A DNA stretch of 64,000 bases from Ailurus styani (GCA_002007465.1 LNAC01000065.1:4353939-4417938), one strand, 5' to 3'. Positions 22,984-34,260 are shown, counted from the stretch's first letter. Notes: generated by a model from the letters alone, not told the origin. Numbers and translations: made by a program.

Positions 22984-23181
22984 GGGTGCCTGGGTGGCTC
23001 AGTCAGTTAAGCATCTCCCTTGGGCTCAGGTCATGATCCCAGGGTCCTGGGATCGAGTCCCACATCAGGCTCCTTGCTCAGCAGGGAGCCTGCTTCTCCC
23101 CCTGCCTGCTGCTCCCCCTGCTTGTGTGCTCGCTTATGCGCTTTCTCTCTGAAAAATAAATAAAATCTTTTAAAAAAAGAA
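22984..23181 (+). mobile_element. can-SINE (caniform type)
   Basis: Head GGGTGCCTGGGTGGCTCAGT, CAGTTAAGCATCTCCC junction, tail AAAAATAAATAAAATCTTTT. The 17-bp duplication (AATAAAGGTAAAACTTA from 22967; AATAAAGGAAAAGCTTA from 23182) has two mismatches. Confidence 0.96.
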
Positions 23182-23976
23182 AATAAAGGAAAAGCTTATG
23201 TGATCATGTCAGTAGAACTAGAAAAAATGATTGAATTTAACAGTCAAGATAAAACTACAATTCTTAAATTATGGGTATGGAGAACTTTTATGTCTACACG
23301 GAGTCATTACTATTAAAATGCAATGATTTCAGCAACAAGTATCGTACTTAATGGTAAGGCATTGGCAATATTCTCTCTTGAAGAGCTGGACAACGCCACA
23401 CATAAAGGGAAACTTTATGACAGAACTAGCACTGAAGAAACTGGAGAGAGTTTTTACTTTGCATTGAATGATGAAAAAAATAAATCCGACTCTTTTTTGC
23501 ACACCATACACACGTCAATTTATAGTTGATTGATTTTTAAACCTGAAAGGCAAAATTATATTTTTCAGAAGAAAATAAAGGTCCTATGCTTATGATTTCA
23601 GGGCTGAAAAAGATTTTCTAAATGAGACACAATAAGGCAAGTAGTAAAGGAACCACTAAAAACCATTAAAAAATTCTCTTCATTCACAGATTCGCTAAGA
23701 GTGAAAAGATGATTTAAATTTTGAAATGAGAGAGTTGTACATATAAAACCGAATTTCTGTAATGCAGTCTGACAGTCCTTATTGAAATTACGCAGGGCCC
23801 ATTCAACAGACCTGATATCCAGCCAGGAGGCACCTGGATAGATGGCTTCTCCTATTGTTTGCTGCCACTATCAATTTTGATTGTTGGGTGCTCATGCCAT
23901 AAATTGTTAAGTATATGGAATATCATCCCTGACATGTAACAAAATGCATAGGTCTGTGTTGAAAAAGCTAAGAAAC

Positions 23977-24183
23977 TGGGCGCCTGGGTGGCTCAGTGGG
24001 TTAAAGCCCCTGCCTTCGGCTCAGGTCATGATCTCAGGGTCCTGGGATCGAGGCCCGCATCGGGCTCTCTGCTCCGCAGGGAGCCTGCTTCCTCCTCTCT
24101 CTCTGCCTGCCTCTCTGCCTACTTGTAATCTCTCTCTCTGTATCAAATAAATAAATAAAATCTTTAAAAAAAAAAAAAAAAAA
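23977..24183 (+). mobile_element. can-SINE (mustelid type), young copy
   Basis: Near-consensus head and body with retained CpGs (GGGCGCC, GAGGCCCGCATCGGG) and an A18 tail. A perfect 16-bp duplication GAAAAAGCTAAGAAAC lies at 23961-23976 and 24184-24199. Confidence 0.97.
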
Positions 24184-25110
24184 GAAAAAGCTAAGAAACA
24201 GAAAGTAATCTTGAGGAAACCTCCCACAATTTGTATATACATTAAATCCATGTACCCAAACCAGCCCTACCTAGTTTATATAACACATACATAATCATTC
24301 ACATATAGTAACCAGATTAAAGTGGGTATGTATAGAGATGAAGGGAATAAGAATATGATGAATTTGAGAGAAAAAGAAAAAGTAGAGCCAAGACTTTTCC
24401 TAGTACAGAGCAATGACACTAGTCATGAACTGAAGAGTATGGTTAAGTCATACCTACATTTGAGTTTTTATATGTATGGACATTAGTGTGTACATGTGTA
24501 TGCGTGTGTACTGTGTGAAAAATGTTCCTTCCATTAGCAATTCGGCATATCCCATATACAGCCAGAAATATTTTTTTAAGGCACGGAAAGTTTAATAATG
24601 GGAAACCTTGCCCAAAGGAAAAGTCCTGTCTACTATTTATAAAGATAGCGTGTGGCACTATCCACTAAAAAATATAAAACAACTTTATGTAGTGCAACTA
24701 GAGTTTCCACTCTTTTAATTGGATCAGTAAATATTTAAGCAGTTCCTAACAGGGAAAACAAATCAGTCATTCATTTTTTTTTTACCATAGTTTACATTCT
24801 TATTTTTCAAAAAAAAAAACTTGCAATGTACAGTTGTAAATTTTAAGACAGAATCCCATCATCTTAGCCTCCAACACTGTAGTTTGCATGTGAGTTAATA
24901 GAAAAGGCAACGTGCAAAGGATTTTTCTGCAGGACAATGCTTCTCCTTGTGAATCTTTGGGGAAATCTATCACTTGCTGAGAAGCAGTGACTTTAAAAAT
25001 AGAACTCATTGCTATGCATATTAGTGGACAACCTGCTGTTCCAGACATTCTAAAAGGAGTTATCCTGGCTCAAGCAGTAAATCAAGCCTGAATATGAGAG
25101 TGAGTGTCCT

Positions 25111-25191
25111 CACTTAAATCATGATTATGCTGTAAGCATTATATAAGCCATATTGGAGCCGTGGGGCCTTGTACAACACATACTGGGAAGC
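25111..25191. repeat. Local duplication, copy 1
   Basis: CACTTAAATCATGATTATGC onward matches 26344-26422 along its length: TGCTGTAAGCATT against TGCTGCAAGCATT, GTGGGGCCTTGTACAACACA against ATGGGGCCTATACAATACAT, and TACTGGGAAG against TACTGAGAAG. By eye about four bases in five agree. It could be a true local duplication or two copies of an ancient dispersed repeat. Confidence 0.75.
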
Positions 25192-25806
25192 AGAGAGAAT
25201 CAGTGCTGACAACCTGCCACTCTGTTTCACTTTCCTTACTTTGCTTCCAATCAACAACATTTGCATCAGGCTGAAGCCATAGCCGCCCTTCCAAACAGGT
25301 CACATGGCAGTGATTAAAAGAAGGATTTTCAGTGCTAAATCAATATGCTTTATTCTCCTAGAAGTTCCTGTCATTTTGGAGCTAGAAATCTGGTACTACA
25401 GCTGAGCTCTAACTAAAATAAATAAGTTACGATTCGTTACAAAATTGTTGTTTTAAAATACACTAGTGACCAGAACACTAAACTATAATTATAATGGAGA
25501 CAGTTTGTACTGCATGTCATCTTCGTTTTTCTAAAATCTCATTAATCTTTATATTAACTAATTATAGCTTTGAATTTAGCTTGAGTATGCACATTTTGGA
25601 GGAAAATCGAAATTGTTGGGAAATTTAATGCAGACAAATCGAAACCCTCCCTGAATATAGAAAATCTGAAATACCCTGTACCAGACACAACTGCCTTCCC
25701 ACCAATCAGAAAATGGACATTTATTATCATGTGATTCCTCTCAACTTGTGTAGATCCAGACATATTTCTAACTATGATAATTGAAATAAAGCAGTTTTAC
25801 AAAAAA

Positions 25807-25870
25807 CATATAACATATATAACATAACATATATTACATACATATATTACATACAAACATAACATATATT
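25807..25870. repeat. AT-rich ACATAT-type low-complexity array
   Basis: Irregular repeats of ACATATAT, ACATAAC and ATTACATAC. Degenerate, so old or slipping. Confidence 0.85.
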
Positions 25871-26239
25871 TATGTGTGTGCAGTGCCTTGATGTTTTCTT
25901 ATTTTCAGATATAGGATCTAAGCTATCTAGGTTACATAATATTTTGGTATCAAATATTCTAGCTAAAATAGTATATTTGTTTATATAATTGATTAGAATT
26001 ATACTGTTTTAACTCTGTTAGCTCCAGGAGGTGACTCTAAATTATATCAACAGAATCATAGTAAAAGAAATTCCATATACTGTTTCTTCCCAATAGGATT
26101 TAATTATATGTTGCCAATAGCTAGAATCTGGCAGTTGGAAAAGCTTCACTTTTCTTTTGGATAAAAATGGTTGGTTAAGGGCAAGTCACAAAATTTTCCT
26201 TTCCCTAATCCAACAAGAAATGAACAAATCTATGAGATA

Positions 26240-26335
26240 TATACACACACACACACACACACACATACACAAAATATTAATACAAAAGCAATGTGTGTGT
26301 GCATGTGTATATGTATATACACATGCACACGGCAT
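26240..26335. repeat. (AC)n/(TG)n microsatellite with perfect hairpin
   Basis: (AC)n at about 26243-26268, then (TG)n from 26292. The right part holds a 16-bp perfect inverted repeat, GTGTGCATGTGTATAT (26297-26312) and its complement (26315-26330), with a 2-base centre. Confidence 0.93.
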
Positions 26336-26343
26336 GCATATTT

Positions 26344-26422
26344 ACATTTAAGTCATTATTATGCTGCAAGCATTCTGTAAGCCATATGGAGGCATGGGGC
26401 CTATACAATACATACTGAGAAG
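26344..26422. repeat. Local duplication, copy 2
   Basis: Second copy of the 25111-25191 segment in the same orientation, 1.2 kb away, lying between the CA/TG hairpin and a SINE. Confidence 0.75.
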
Positions 26423-26463
26423 TGTAGGAGTATTATATGTGTATAGATAGAACCATATTTCTT

Positions 26464-26648
26464 GGGGCGGCTGGGTGGCTCAGTCAGTTGAGTGTCTGCC
26501 TTCAGCTCAGGTCATGATCGCAGGGTCCTGAGATCAAGTCCTGCATTGGGTTCCCTGCTCAGTGGGGAGCCTGCTTCTCTCTCTCTCCTTCTGCTGCTCT
26601 CTCTCTCTCTCTCTCTCTCAAATTAGTAAATAAAATCTTTAAAAAAAA
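26464..26648 (+). mobile_element. can-SINE (caniform type)
   Basis: Head GGGGCGGCTGGGTGGCTCAG, B-box-like GAGATCAAGTCC, (TC)n middle, AAATAAAATCTTT and A8. The 18-bp duplication GATAGAACCATATTTCTT (26446) versus GATAGAACTGTAATTCTT (26649) has three mismatches. Confidence 0.95.
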
Positions 26649-26689
26649 GATAGAACTGTAATTCTTAGTAAATTATCAGCTTTATACAT

Positions 26690-26708
26690 TATATATATAT
26701 ATATATAA
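26690..26708. repeat. (AT)n microsatellite
   Basis: About nine AT units, flanked by AT-rich single-copy DNA. Confidence 0.9.
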
Positions 26709-28889
26709 TTTTTCTCTGTATATAGACAGATAAGCACCAGACAAACAAGAAAAGAGAAAATATAACTTAAACTACAAAACAGAATAGCATATTGTGGGTA
26801 TCCTACCAACATGGATGCCATTCCTTCATGATTCTTTTTAGAGGGAGTTTAATAAAATTTTGCTAAAGTTCCTGTGCTTAGTATGCCAACAAAGGATCAA
26901 CTCCAGATTACCCCTACTTACCCCTTACCTTCTCTAATACCTCCTTGAACACTCAGGCTTAGAAAACTAGATGGTAAACTTTGCCCAGTTTCTCAAGAGA
27001 GAAGGACGACAGACCTTAGAAAATAAGTGAAGGAAGTCTAGAACAGTTCACCCATTTTATAGCAGTACAAACAGACGTTCTATAATAATCCCCCACATGA
27101 GCATAAGTGAGATAAAACAAAATAACAAGAAATATCAAGAAAAAATATAGAACTCAAACTATACAAAAACACTTCAGAGGGAATGGGAAGGAGTGACAAA
27201 GTTAATAATGAAAGACATAAGACAGAAAATTCTAAAGAAATGATGACCCAAGACTATTTTTTAGCAAGAATTATTTTCTCTTTTAAATTATTTTCTTTTA
27301 AAAAAACAAAGCAAATGTACTTTGAAACATAGTGTATTTTACCTCTGTGCTCTTTGTACTCTTTCTTTTGCACATTAGTTCTAATTTTAAAATGTTATGT
27401 AATACAAAAATGTTAAGTGAATTTTTAGCTTGTATTTGTACTTATTTAACATTTTCACTGCATCTTTGTGTCTGCCAGCCCTGCCATTTTAATTATAAAT
27501 TCTTAGAGCATAAGTAAAATGCAATACTGCATGTATCATAATTGGAAAAAATTTTGCATAATTATGCATTTAATAAATGGGAGTACTTTTGCTCAATTTC
27601 TCTTAAGCAGTTTAAAGTGCTTTACTCAGGGAATCATCTAATTTTTATTTTGCAATAAAATGGTAGTGTGTGATGATGAGCATTATACTTTTTTTAGGTT
27701 TCAAAATATTTATTATTTCCAGAAGCAATTAAGTAAGATGGTTTTTATAGTGCTTGTGTTGGCTTTCTGCATAGTCCAAACCCCATTAATGACCATGTTA
27801 TTGTTCTGCCTCTGGGTTTATCTAAACTTAATTGCACCAAATAATGTGTTTTTATAATACTTTCCCCAGAATACTTTCCAAAATAGTTTTAAGGTGTGGA
27901 GTACAGCAATTGAGCTGTAGTACAAGTAATTAAATAATTCCTAGGTATAGGTTATTTCCATTTAACCAGATAATACACCGATGACCCATCTCCCACCCAG
28001 TTTCCCCTACCCACAATTTACAATCTCAAAAAAATGAGATACCCACAGAAAACTAAATTCCAGTTCATAACAGGTTATGAGTAAAAATTTGAAAGAAAGT
28101 GTTATTTTAGCATTAGACAATCTTTCAGTGGTCGCGAAGGCCAGACAAAGAGATGTAAGGTTAGTACCTAAACATTATAGATGGAGCCTTGAAAATATGT
28201 CAGGGTTTGGAGGTTAGGTGGAATAATTCATATTTCAAGAGAAACAGCATGAGCAGAAGAGAGGAAGATATTCAGTCATGTCTAAACGTAGCAGGGGATA
28301 AAGGAGCAAGAAGCAAATGACTGGAGACGGTGACCAGATATCATTAGCCCTTGAAAATCAAGTAAAGTGTAGACTTGTAAAATGACTGGGAAACGTTGTA
28401 ATATCAGGGCGAGAAGGATTTTATCCATTACTGAGGATTTGGAGTGTAAATGTGACCTTTGCCCTTAATCTTATTTGCACAACCATTCCAAAATGATTAA
28501 AATTGAAGTAAATATTAACATTTTTCAGAAACAGACTTCAATGTATTACTTATTGAACCTGATGTAATATCTTTACATCAATAATCTGAAACCTTTTAAG
28601 TATGAATATGACTTATGTGCAGTTCTTCAATAGAATATTCTCTTAGAAACGAAAATTATTTGTTTAGGCCTTTATTAGTAATGCATCACAATACACCATT
28701 TTTGTGCTTTTTAAAGTAATTACCAAGCATGGTAAAATAGATAAGCATAATAAAGGAAATAGAAATAACAATAGGACAGTGTTTAAACATTCTTAAAACA
28801 GGGATCATTAGTTAAGAATTGCTACAATAATCAATTAGTTAATTCCACTCAGAAAAGGAAAACCAAAGACATTAAATTACACAGAGAAG
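26709..28889. other. 2.2 kb AT-rich stretch, no gene seen
   Basis: No young repeat. Part of 27000-27260 is A-rich in the manner of a decayed L1, but not enough to call. The short frames at 27332-27857 are hydrophobic chance frames of T-rich DNA. Confidence 0.45.
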
Positions 28890-29010
28890 CATTTGCAATG
28901 TGCCAACCATTTGTATATCACTTAAAGAAGCTATTATGCACATGTGAGGTGTAGGAAATGGAAACTCAGAATTGGTTACTTACCAAAGACCCCACTTAAA
29001 AAACTTACTG
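28890..29010 (-). repeat. MIR-type SINE, partial
   Basis: TTTGCAATGTGCCAACCATT, then a GTATATCACTTAAAG segment and AGGAAATGGAAACTCAGAAT, GGTTACTTACCAAAGACCCC in reverse-complement MIR order. Confidence 0.5.
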
Positions 29011-29278
29011 ACAAACCTGTAATATTTATTAATCACCCTTTACCTTCTAGAAAATCTTTAATGAGGATACCATTTAATGAGGGTACAGCAGAAAAGAGGA
29101 AAAAAAGGAAATAAATTATAAACTCCTAAAGCCAATAAGACATAGATAGAAAATTATCTCAAAATGTGTTTAGAAATTATCTGAAATATGAAATACCTGG
29201 AAAACACTATAGTTAAACTCAGAAACAGTTAAAGCATTTGTAAGAATATTATGTATTAGATTAATGATAAAAACTTTC

Positions 29279-29480
29279 GGGCGCCTGGGTGGCTCAGTGG
29301 GTTAAAGCCTCTGCTTTCGGCTCAGGTCATGATCTCAGCGTCCTGGGATCGAGGCCCGCATAGGGCTCTCTGCTCAGCAGGGAGCCTGCTTCCTCCTCTC
29401 TCCTCTCTCTGCCTGCCTCTCTGCCTACTTGTAATCTCTCTCTGTGTCAAATAAAATAAATAGAATCTTTATTAAAAAAA
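29279..29480 (+). mobile_element. can-SINE (mustelid type)
   Basis: GGGCGCCTGGGTGGCTCAGT head, GATCTCAGCGTCCTGGG variant shared with the 22362 copy, tail AAATAAAATAAATAGAATCT then A-rich. A perfect 10-bp duplication AAAAACTTTC lies at 29269-29278 and 29481-29490. Confidence 0.96.
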
Positions 29481-29490
29481 AAAAACTTTC

Positions 29491-30109
29491 TCAGTTTGGC
29501 AAGTAAGATATAATCAATAATCGTATAAAACTATAGTTTATCTTCACTGAAGTGGGGGAAAAGGTTTTCATCAGGCTGAAGGATTTTAAAAATTCTTAAG
29601 AAAGAAAAACAGAAAAGGGATTTGCCAAGTCTGTTTTCACAAGCTTTCAAAAACAATCAAAAAATGACCTTGCGATTGTATCTAACACCTTAAATATCCA
29701 CTCCTGAAGTCACTTTGGGATTTAATACTTTTCCTGAACTATTTTATGTTAGTTAAACTTATAACTATGCTGGAACGTAAATGTAAATTTTTAACTTGTC
29801 AAAGTAAAAAATGCATATGTAAACTTTTTAATACAGAACATATTATTAACTTCATGTTCTCATTCCTATTTACCTTCCAATTCATGTTAGATTATTCCTA
29901 ATTTTAATATACATTCATTTTAATGTATATTCATTTTACCATCTCACACAGCCGTATTCGAACTTTGTAATGTTTATTAATAAGCCTCATGTAATCTACT
30001 TTCAGTTTAACTAGGTATTGATGAGGCCAAAGTTATAGCTCCAACTCCTGTGTGGAATAAATAACTTTAGCAGTTATCCAATGGCCTCATGAAAATATGT
30101 TATTTTCAT
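29491..30109. other. Single-copy AT-rich sequence, no gene seen
   Basis: Nothing recognised on either strand. Confidence 0.5.
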
Positions 30110-30483
30110 CAGTAGACAGGAGGTAAAAATTAAAACCTGTTGTCATACCATTCATCATGTATCAGTTAGGCAAATAATTTTAAAGAACAGTAGTCTAGAA
30201 AGTGAAGTGAAATATTCTCTTAAATTACTCTTAGAAACATAAATTGCCACATTTTTAAAAGTAATCTCTCAATATGTATTAAAATTCATATTTCACATTG
30301 ATCCAGCATTTTCTCTTTGGATGACTGTACCATAGAAATGCTAATACAAAGGTGAATATATTTAATAAAATGGATAGCATAACTGAAATATGAAGTTTTA
30401 AAATAATGCCATTAAAAATAAACTAAATGTAACAACAAATATATTCAAAGGAGGAAATCATGGCAGGCTACACATCAAACAGT
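30110..30483 (+). mobile_element. Old L1 ORF2 3' fragment
   Basis: Sense L1 phrases with heavy decay: GTAAAAATTAAAACCTGTTG, TACCATTCATCATGTATCAG, ACATTGATCCAGCATTTTCT, GCTAATACAAAGGTGAATAT, ATAATGCCATTAAAAATAAA. A SINE sits at its right edge. Confidence 0.5.
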
Positions 30484-30495
30484 TAACATTGGTTT

Positions 30496-30498
<3 letters not shown>

Positions 30499-30542
<44 letters not shown>

Positions 30543-30711
30543 TTCACAGAGGGAGAGAGATCACAAGGAGGCAGAGAAGCAGGCAGAGAGAGAGGGGGAA
30601 GCAGGCTCCCCGCTGAGCAGGGAGCCCGATGCGGGCCTCGATCCCAGGACCCTGAGATCATGACCTGAGCCGAAAGCAGAGGCTTTAACCCACTGAGCCA
30701 CCCAGGCGCCC
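30499..30711 (-). mobile_element. can-SINE (mustelid type) with a 42-T tail
   Basis: The reversed tail is an unbroken run of 42 T (30499-30540) that passes directly into ATTTCACAGAGGGAGAGAGA, without the TAAAGATTTTATTTATTTATTT segment seen in other copies. The body retains CpGs and the head ends CCACCCAGGCGCCC. A perfect 15-bp duplication TAACATTGGTTTTAT lies at 30484-30498 and 30712-30726. These features indicate a very recent insertion. Confidence 0.97.
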
Positions 30712-30726
30712 TAACATTGGTTTTAT

Positions 30727-31369
30727 AAAGGGATTAGAGATGTGAAGAGAACTGAATTTCTATTTATTCATTTATTATATATCTATTGAATTCCTACAGT
30801 CACATTTATCTCTTAAAAAGATCTCATATACATTTTTGTTATCATTTTAAGTTGATCAAATAAATAAATTACCAAGAATATCACAGATTCATAACCCAGC
30901 TGGCTACATTGAAAATAAATGGGACCAAGGCTGTAATAATAGGCAAATTAGTGCAATCTGATCTCAATTACTAGAAAGAGTGTAAAGAATATAAGGGTTA
31001 ATTAGGCTTCAGGATCACTTTTTATATTTGTTATTTTTAATGCTCTAGAATTGTCACATTAAAAAAAAATGAAGTCTCTGTCTTAGACCATTCCTTATAA
31101 CCATTCCTTTTCTAAAAGTTTTTAGAACTCTTTTAGGGATCTCTGGAGCCCATTAAAGTAAACTTTATCTAATCCAATTGCCTACACATATAGTGTCTTG
31201 TGCATACATTCTTTTGATGATCTGAAATACGACTAGTCATAGCATCATCTCACATGGAGGCACTGGCATGGATTAGATGACTCATTTTACATAACCCTAC
31301 AGAAATAGGATTTACTGAGTAGATTAAAAAATAAAACTTTCATCTTTATGTTAGCAAAGCTATTTCAAC
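30727..31369. other. Single-copy sequence, no gene seen
   Basis: AT-rich. No recognisable repeat. Confidence 0.5.
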
Positions 31370-31546
31370 TTTTTTTTTTTAAGATTTTATTTATTTATTT
31401 GTCAGAGAGCACAAGCAGGCAGAGGCAGAGGGAGAAGCAGGCTTCCTGCTAAGCAAGGAGCCCGATGTGGGGCTCCATCCCAGGATGCTGGGATCATGAC
31501 CTGAGCCGAAGGCAGCTGCTTAACCGACTGAGCCACCCAGGTGTCC
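31370..31546 (-). mobile_element. can-SINE (caniform type)
   Basis: T run, AAGATTTTATTTATTTATTT, body GCAGAGGGAGAAGCAGGCTT, head CTGAGCCACCCAGGTGTCC. The flanks ATTTCAACTTTTTT and GTTTCTAGTTTTTG are only loosely alike. The 91-codon frame over it is SINE-derived. Confidence 0.94.
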
Positions 31547-32799
31547 GTTTCTAGTTTTTGAAGAAGTTTCCAAACCTTCAGGATGAAAATCTGTAGGGAG
31601 TAGCTTAAAGGAACTTCATTGAATATATTTTGAAGTTGAATCTCTTTCTCTAGCAGAAGGTAAACCTCTTGGAACATGTTTCAAGTATTCAGAGCAGGAT
31701 ATCAGCAAACCCAGTATTCTTGGGCTCAGAATCTGGGTGTGTTGCCCAGTAAATCACCACTTGTAAATCATCTTATCAAACAGGACTGTGGTAGAGATCA
31801 AAGGAGATTTTTAGTGGGAATTCATGATGAAAAGTCAGATGTCAATATAAGAAATTATTATTTATTATTATATAACTATTTCATTAGATTTTACTTCAAA
31901 TACTATAATTTTCACTCAGTAGAAATTTATTAAAAACATTAGAATTCTTTTTTTGAATTCTCTAGGTACTGTATATTACTTGAAATTAATAGATTGAGAA
32001 AGAAAGATCAAGATCATGACCTCAGTGTACAAGCACAAACTCGAAATACGTTAAATAACTTTCTTTTTTTATTTGTAGGTTGTAAGGTTTTCCATAGAAA
32101 ACGTGATACTAGGAATAGAAATGAAGATTCAGTTGTATAATATAACTTCTATATTAAATTGTATAACAACTGAAAAATTATTCAATTTTGAGGACCTTAC
32201 AAATATTATGTTGATAATTCTGTTGATTTAAGACAGGAATCAAAGCCTATTTTCTAATTACCTTTCTAATAATTTTAGAAGTTTGCATAATAAGCAAAAA
32301 CAAAACCAAAACAGTCTTCTCTGTCTTTTTTTTTTTTTCCTGGAGAAGGTTAAAAAAAATGTCTTTGGAATTTTGCTTGAAACAGAACTTCTTTCAATAT
32401 ATTAAGCTGTAGGTCTTCACATTTATTCAGAGTCAGGGGAAATGCTTGCGTGCCCACAGAGGCCAAACAGACTCACCTTAGATGAATATTTGGCACAACT
32501 AAATAGGTAGCTGTGATTAGTTATGAATTCAGCTATTTTTTATGATGTTAAAAGTATATTTGTAAGTTTTCAAGAAAAGTTTGTGATTACTCTGTTTTGG
32601 GAAAGGGAACAAATACTGAAATGGGTGCAAAGAGGGAATACATGTATTTTTAGTGATAATTCTGTGTGATAATGATTGTGTTTTGACAACTGAAACATGG
32701 GTATAAACCAAGAAAGGTCATTGAGGCTCAACCAACATGGCATTCTATTATTTGACTAAGGCAATATCAACGGCTGGCATAAAGTGAGATAAAATATAA
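31547..32799. other. Single-copy AT-rich sequence, no gene seen
   Basis: No repeat family recognised. The 85-codon plus frame at 31676-31933 has no motif, no homolog that I know of and no splice context. Confidence 0.5.
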
Positions 32800-32812
32800 T
32801 AACTCTAACTCA

Positions 32813-33030
32813 TGTGGCGACTGGCTCAGATGGTTAAGCATCTGCCTTCGGCTCAGGTCATGATCCCAGCATACTGGGATGGAGCCCCACATCAGGCTCC
32901 TGGCTCAGCAGGGAGTCTGCTTCTCCCTCTCTCTCTGCTTCTCCCCCAAGGCTCATGCTCTCCACTACCCTCTGTCTGTCTCTGCCTCAAATAAATAAAA
33001 TCCGTTAAAAAAAAAAAAGACTTAAAAAAA
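32813..33030 (+). mobile_element. can-SINE (caniform type), first of a pair
   Basis: Slightly shortened head (TGGCGACTGGCTCAGATGGT), CATCTGCCTTCGGCTCAGGT, tail CAAATAAATAAAATCCGTTA and A-rich to 33030. Its duplication TAACTCTAACTCA (32800-32812) pairs with TAGCTCTAGCTCA at 33246-33258, beyond the second SINE. The second element therefore inserted at this element's 3' target duplication. Confidence 0.93.
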
Positions 33031-33039
33031 TAGCTCTAG

Positions 33040-33237
33040 GTCGCCTGGGTGGCTCAGTGGGCTAAAGCCTCTGCCTTCGGCTCAGGTCATGATCCCAGGG
33101 TCCTGGGATCGAGGCCCGCATCGGGCTCCCTGCTCAGCGGAGAGCCTGCTTCCCCCTCTCTCTCTGCCTGCCTCTCTGCCTACTTGTGATCTGATCTCTC
33201 TCTCTCTCTCTCTCTCTGTCAAATAATTAAAATCTTT
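33040..33237 (+). mobile_element. can-SINE (mustelid type), second of a pair
   Basis: GTCGCCTGGGTGGCTCAGTG head, near-consensus body, (TC)n, AAATAATTAAAATCTTT. The duplication AAAAAATAGCTCTAG precedes it (to 33039) and recurs at about 33240-33254. Confidence 0.96.
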
Positions 33238-33344
33238 AAAAAAAATAGCTCTAGCTCAGAATACATGTGGTAGTAAAGTAAAACCTATATTTTGTTGACA
33301 AGAAGTTGCTAATTTACAATAATTATTACATTGACTTTAAAAGA

Positions 33345-34129
33345 TGTTTCATTTTATGGATGAAAGACCTAAATGTGAGACAGGAAACCATCAAAATCTT
33401 AGTAAAGAACACAGGCAGTAGCCTCTTTGACATTGGCCATAGCAGTTTCTTACTAGATAAGTCTCCTGAGGCAAGGAAAACAAAAGCAAAAATAAACTAT
33501 TGGGATTTCATTGAATAAAAAGCTTCTATACAGCAAAGGAAACAATCAACAAAACTAAAAGACAGCCTTCAGAATGGGAGAAGATATTTGCAAATGACAT
33601 ATCTGATAAAGGGTTAGTATCCAAAATACATAAAGAACTTATAAAACTCAAAACCAAAATACAAATAATCCAGTTAAAAAATGGGCAGAAGATATGAACA
33701 GACATTTTTCCGAAGAAGACATACAGATGGCTAACAGACACATGAAAAGATGCTCAACATCATTAATGATCAGGGAAATACAAATCAAAACCACAAGGAG
33801 ATATTACCTCACACCAGTCAGAATGACTAAAAGTAACAATACAAGAAACAACAAGTGTTGGTGAGGATGTCAAGAAAGGGGAACCCTCTTACACTGTGGT
33901 GGGAATGCAAAGTGATGCAGCCACTCTGGAAAATAGTATGGAGGTTCCTCAAAAAGTTAGAATATAGAGCTACCCTAGTATCTAGCAATTGCTCTACTAT
34001 TTACCCAAAGGATACAAAAATACTGATTTGAAGGGATATATGCACCCCAAAGTCTATAGCAGCATTATCAGCAGTAACCAATTTATGGAAAGAGCCCAAA
34101 TGTCCATTAACTGATAATGGATAAAGAAG

Positions 34130-34168
<39 letters not shown>

Positions 34169-34260
34169 ATGGAATATTATTCAGCTGTAAAACAGAATGA
34201 AATATTGCCATTTGCAATAACGTGGAGGGAGCTAAAGAGTATTGTGCTAAGCAAAATAAA
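33345..34260 (+). mobile_element. L1 ORF2 3' part (carnivore L1), frame-broken
   Basis: Nearly collinear sense L1 ORF2: ATGAAAGACCTAAATGTGAG, ACTATTGGGATTTCATTGAA, AGAATGGGAGAAGATATTTG, AAAAGATGCTCAACATCATT, CTCACACCAGTCAGAATGAC, TACACTGTGGTGGGAATGCA, AAATGTCCATTAACTGATAA, GGAATATTATTCAGCTGTAA. It lacks the N-terminal endonuclease and most of the reverse transcriptase, and it stops before the 3' UTR. Stops and indels interrupt the frame. Fairly well preserved, hence younger than the 8-12 kb copies. Confidence 0.93.
34131..34165. repeat. (TG)17 microsatellite inside an L1
   Basis: An uninterrupted TG run where other L1 copies read GATGTGGTATATATATAC, so it grew within the element. Confidence 0.96.

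Larger units (their letters stand above)
22050..23745 (+). mobile_element. Old L1 with ORF1 and reverse-transcriptase remnants, split by two SINEs
   Basis: Sense-strand L1 in order: an ORF1-like stretch (GTAGTTTAAGAGACTTGAAC, then AATAGAGTGACAATGTCTAA), then ORF2 reverse-transcriptase phrases (AATGCCAAAATACTAAAGAT, GTCCAGCAATATATAAAAAA, AGTTTATTCCCAGAGAG, ATGTGATCATGTCAGTAGAA, CTGGAGAGAGTTTTTACTTT). Large parts between these are missing and frames are broken, including at the catalytic region. The 68-codon frame at 23323-23529 lies in this decayed segment and is not a gene. Confidence 0.6.
24184..26239. other. 2 kb low-repeat stretch, no gene
   Basis: No SINE, L1 or LTR recognised. It contains one copy of a local duplication (25111-25191), a non-repetitive block around 25190-25330 with an octamer ATTTGCAT (25259-25266), and an AT-rich degenerate array at 25807-25870. 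Confidence 0.5.
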
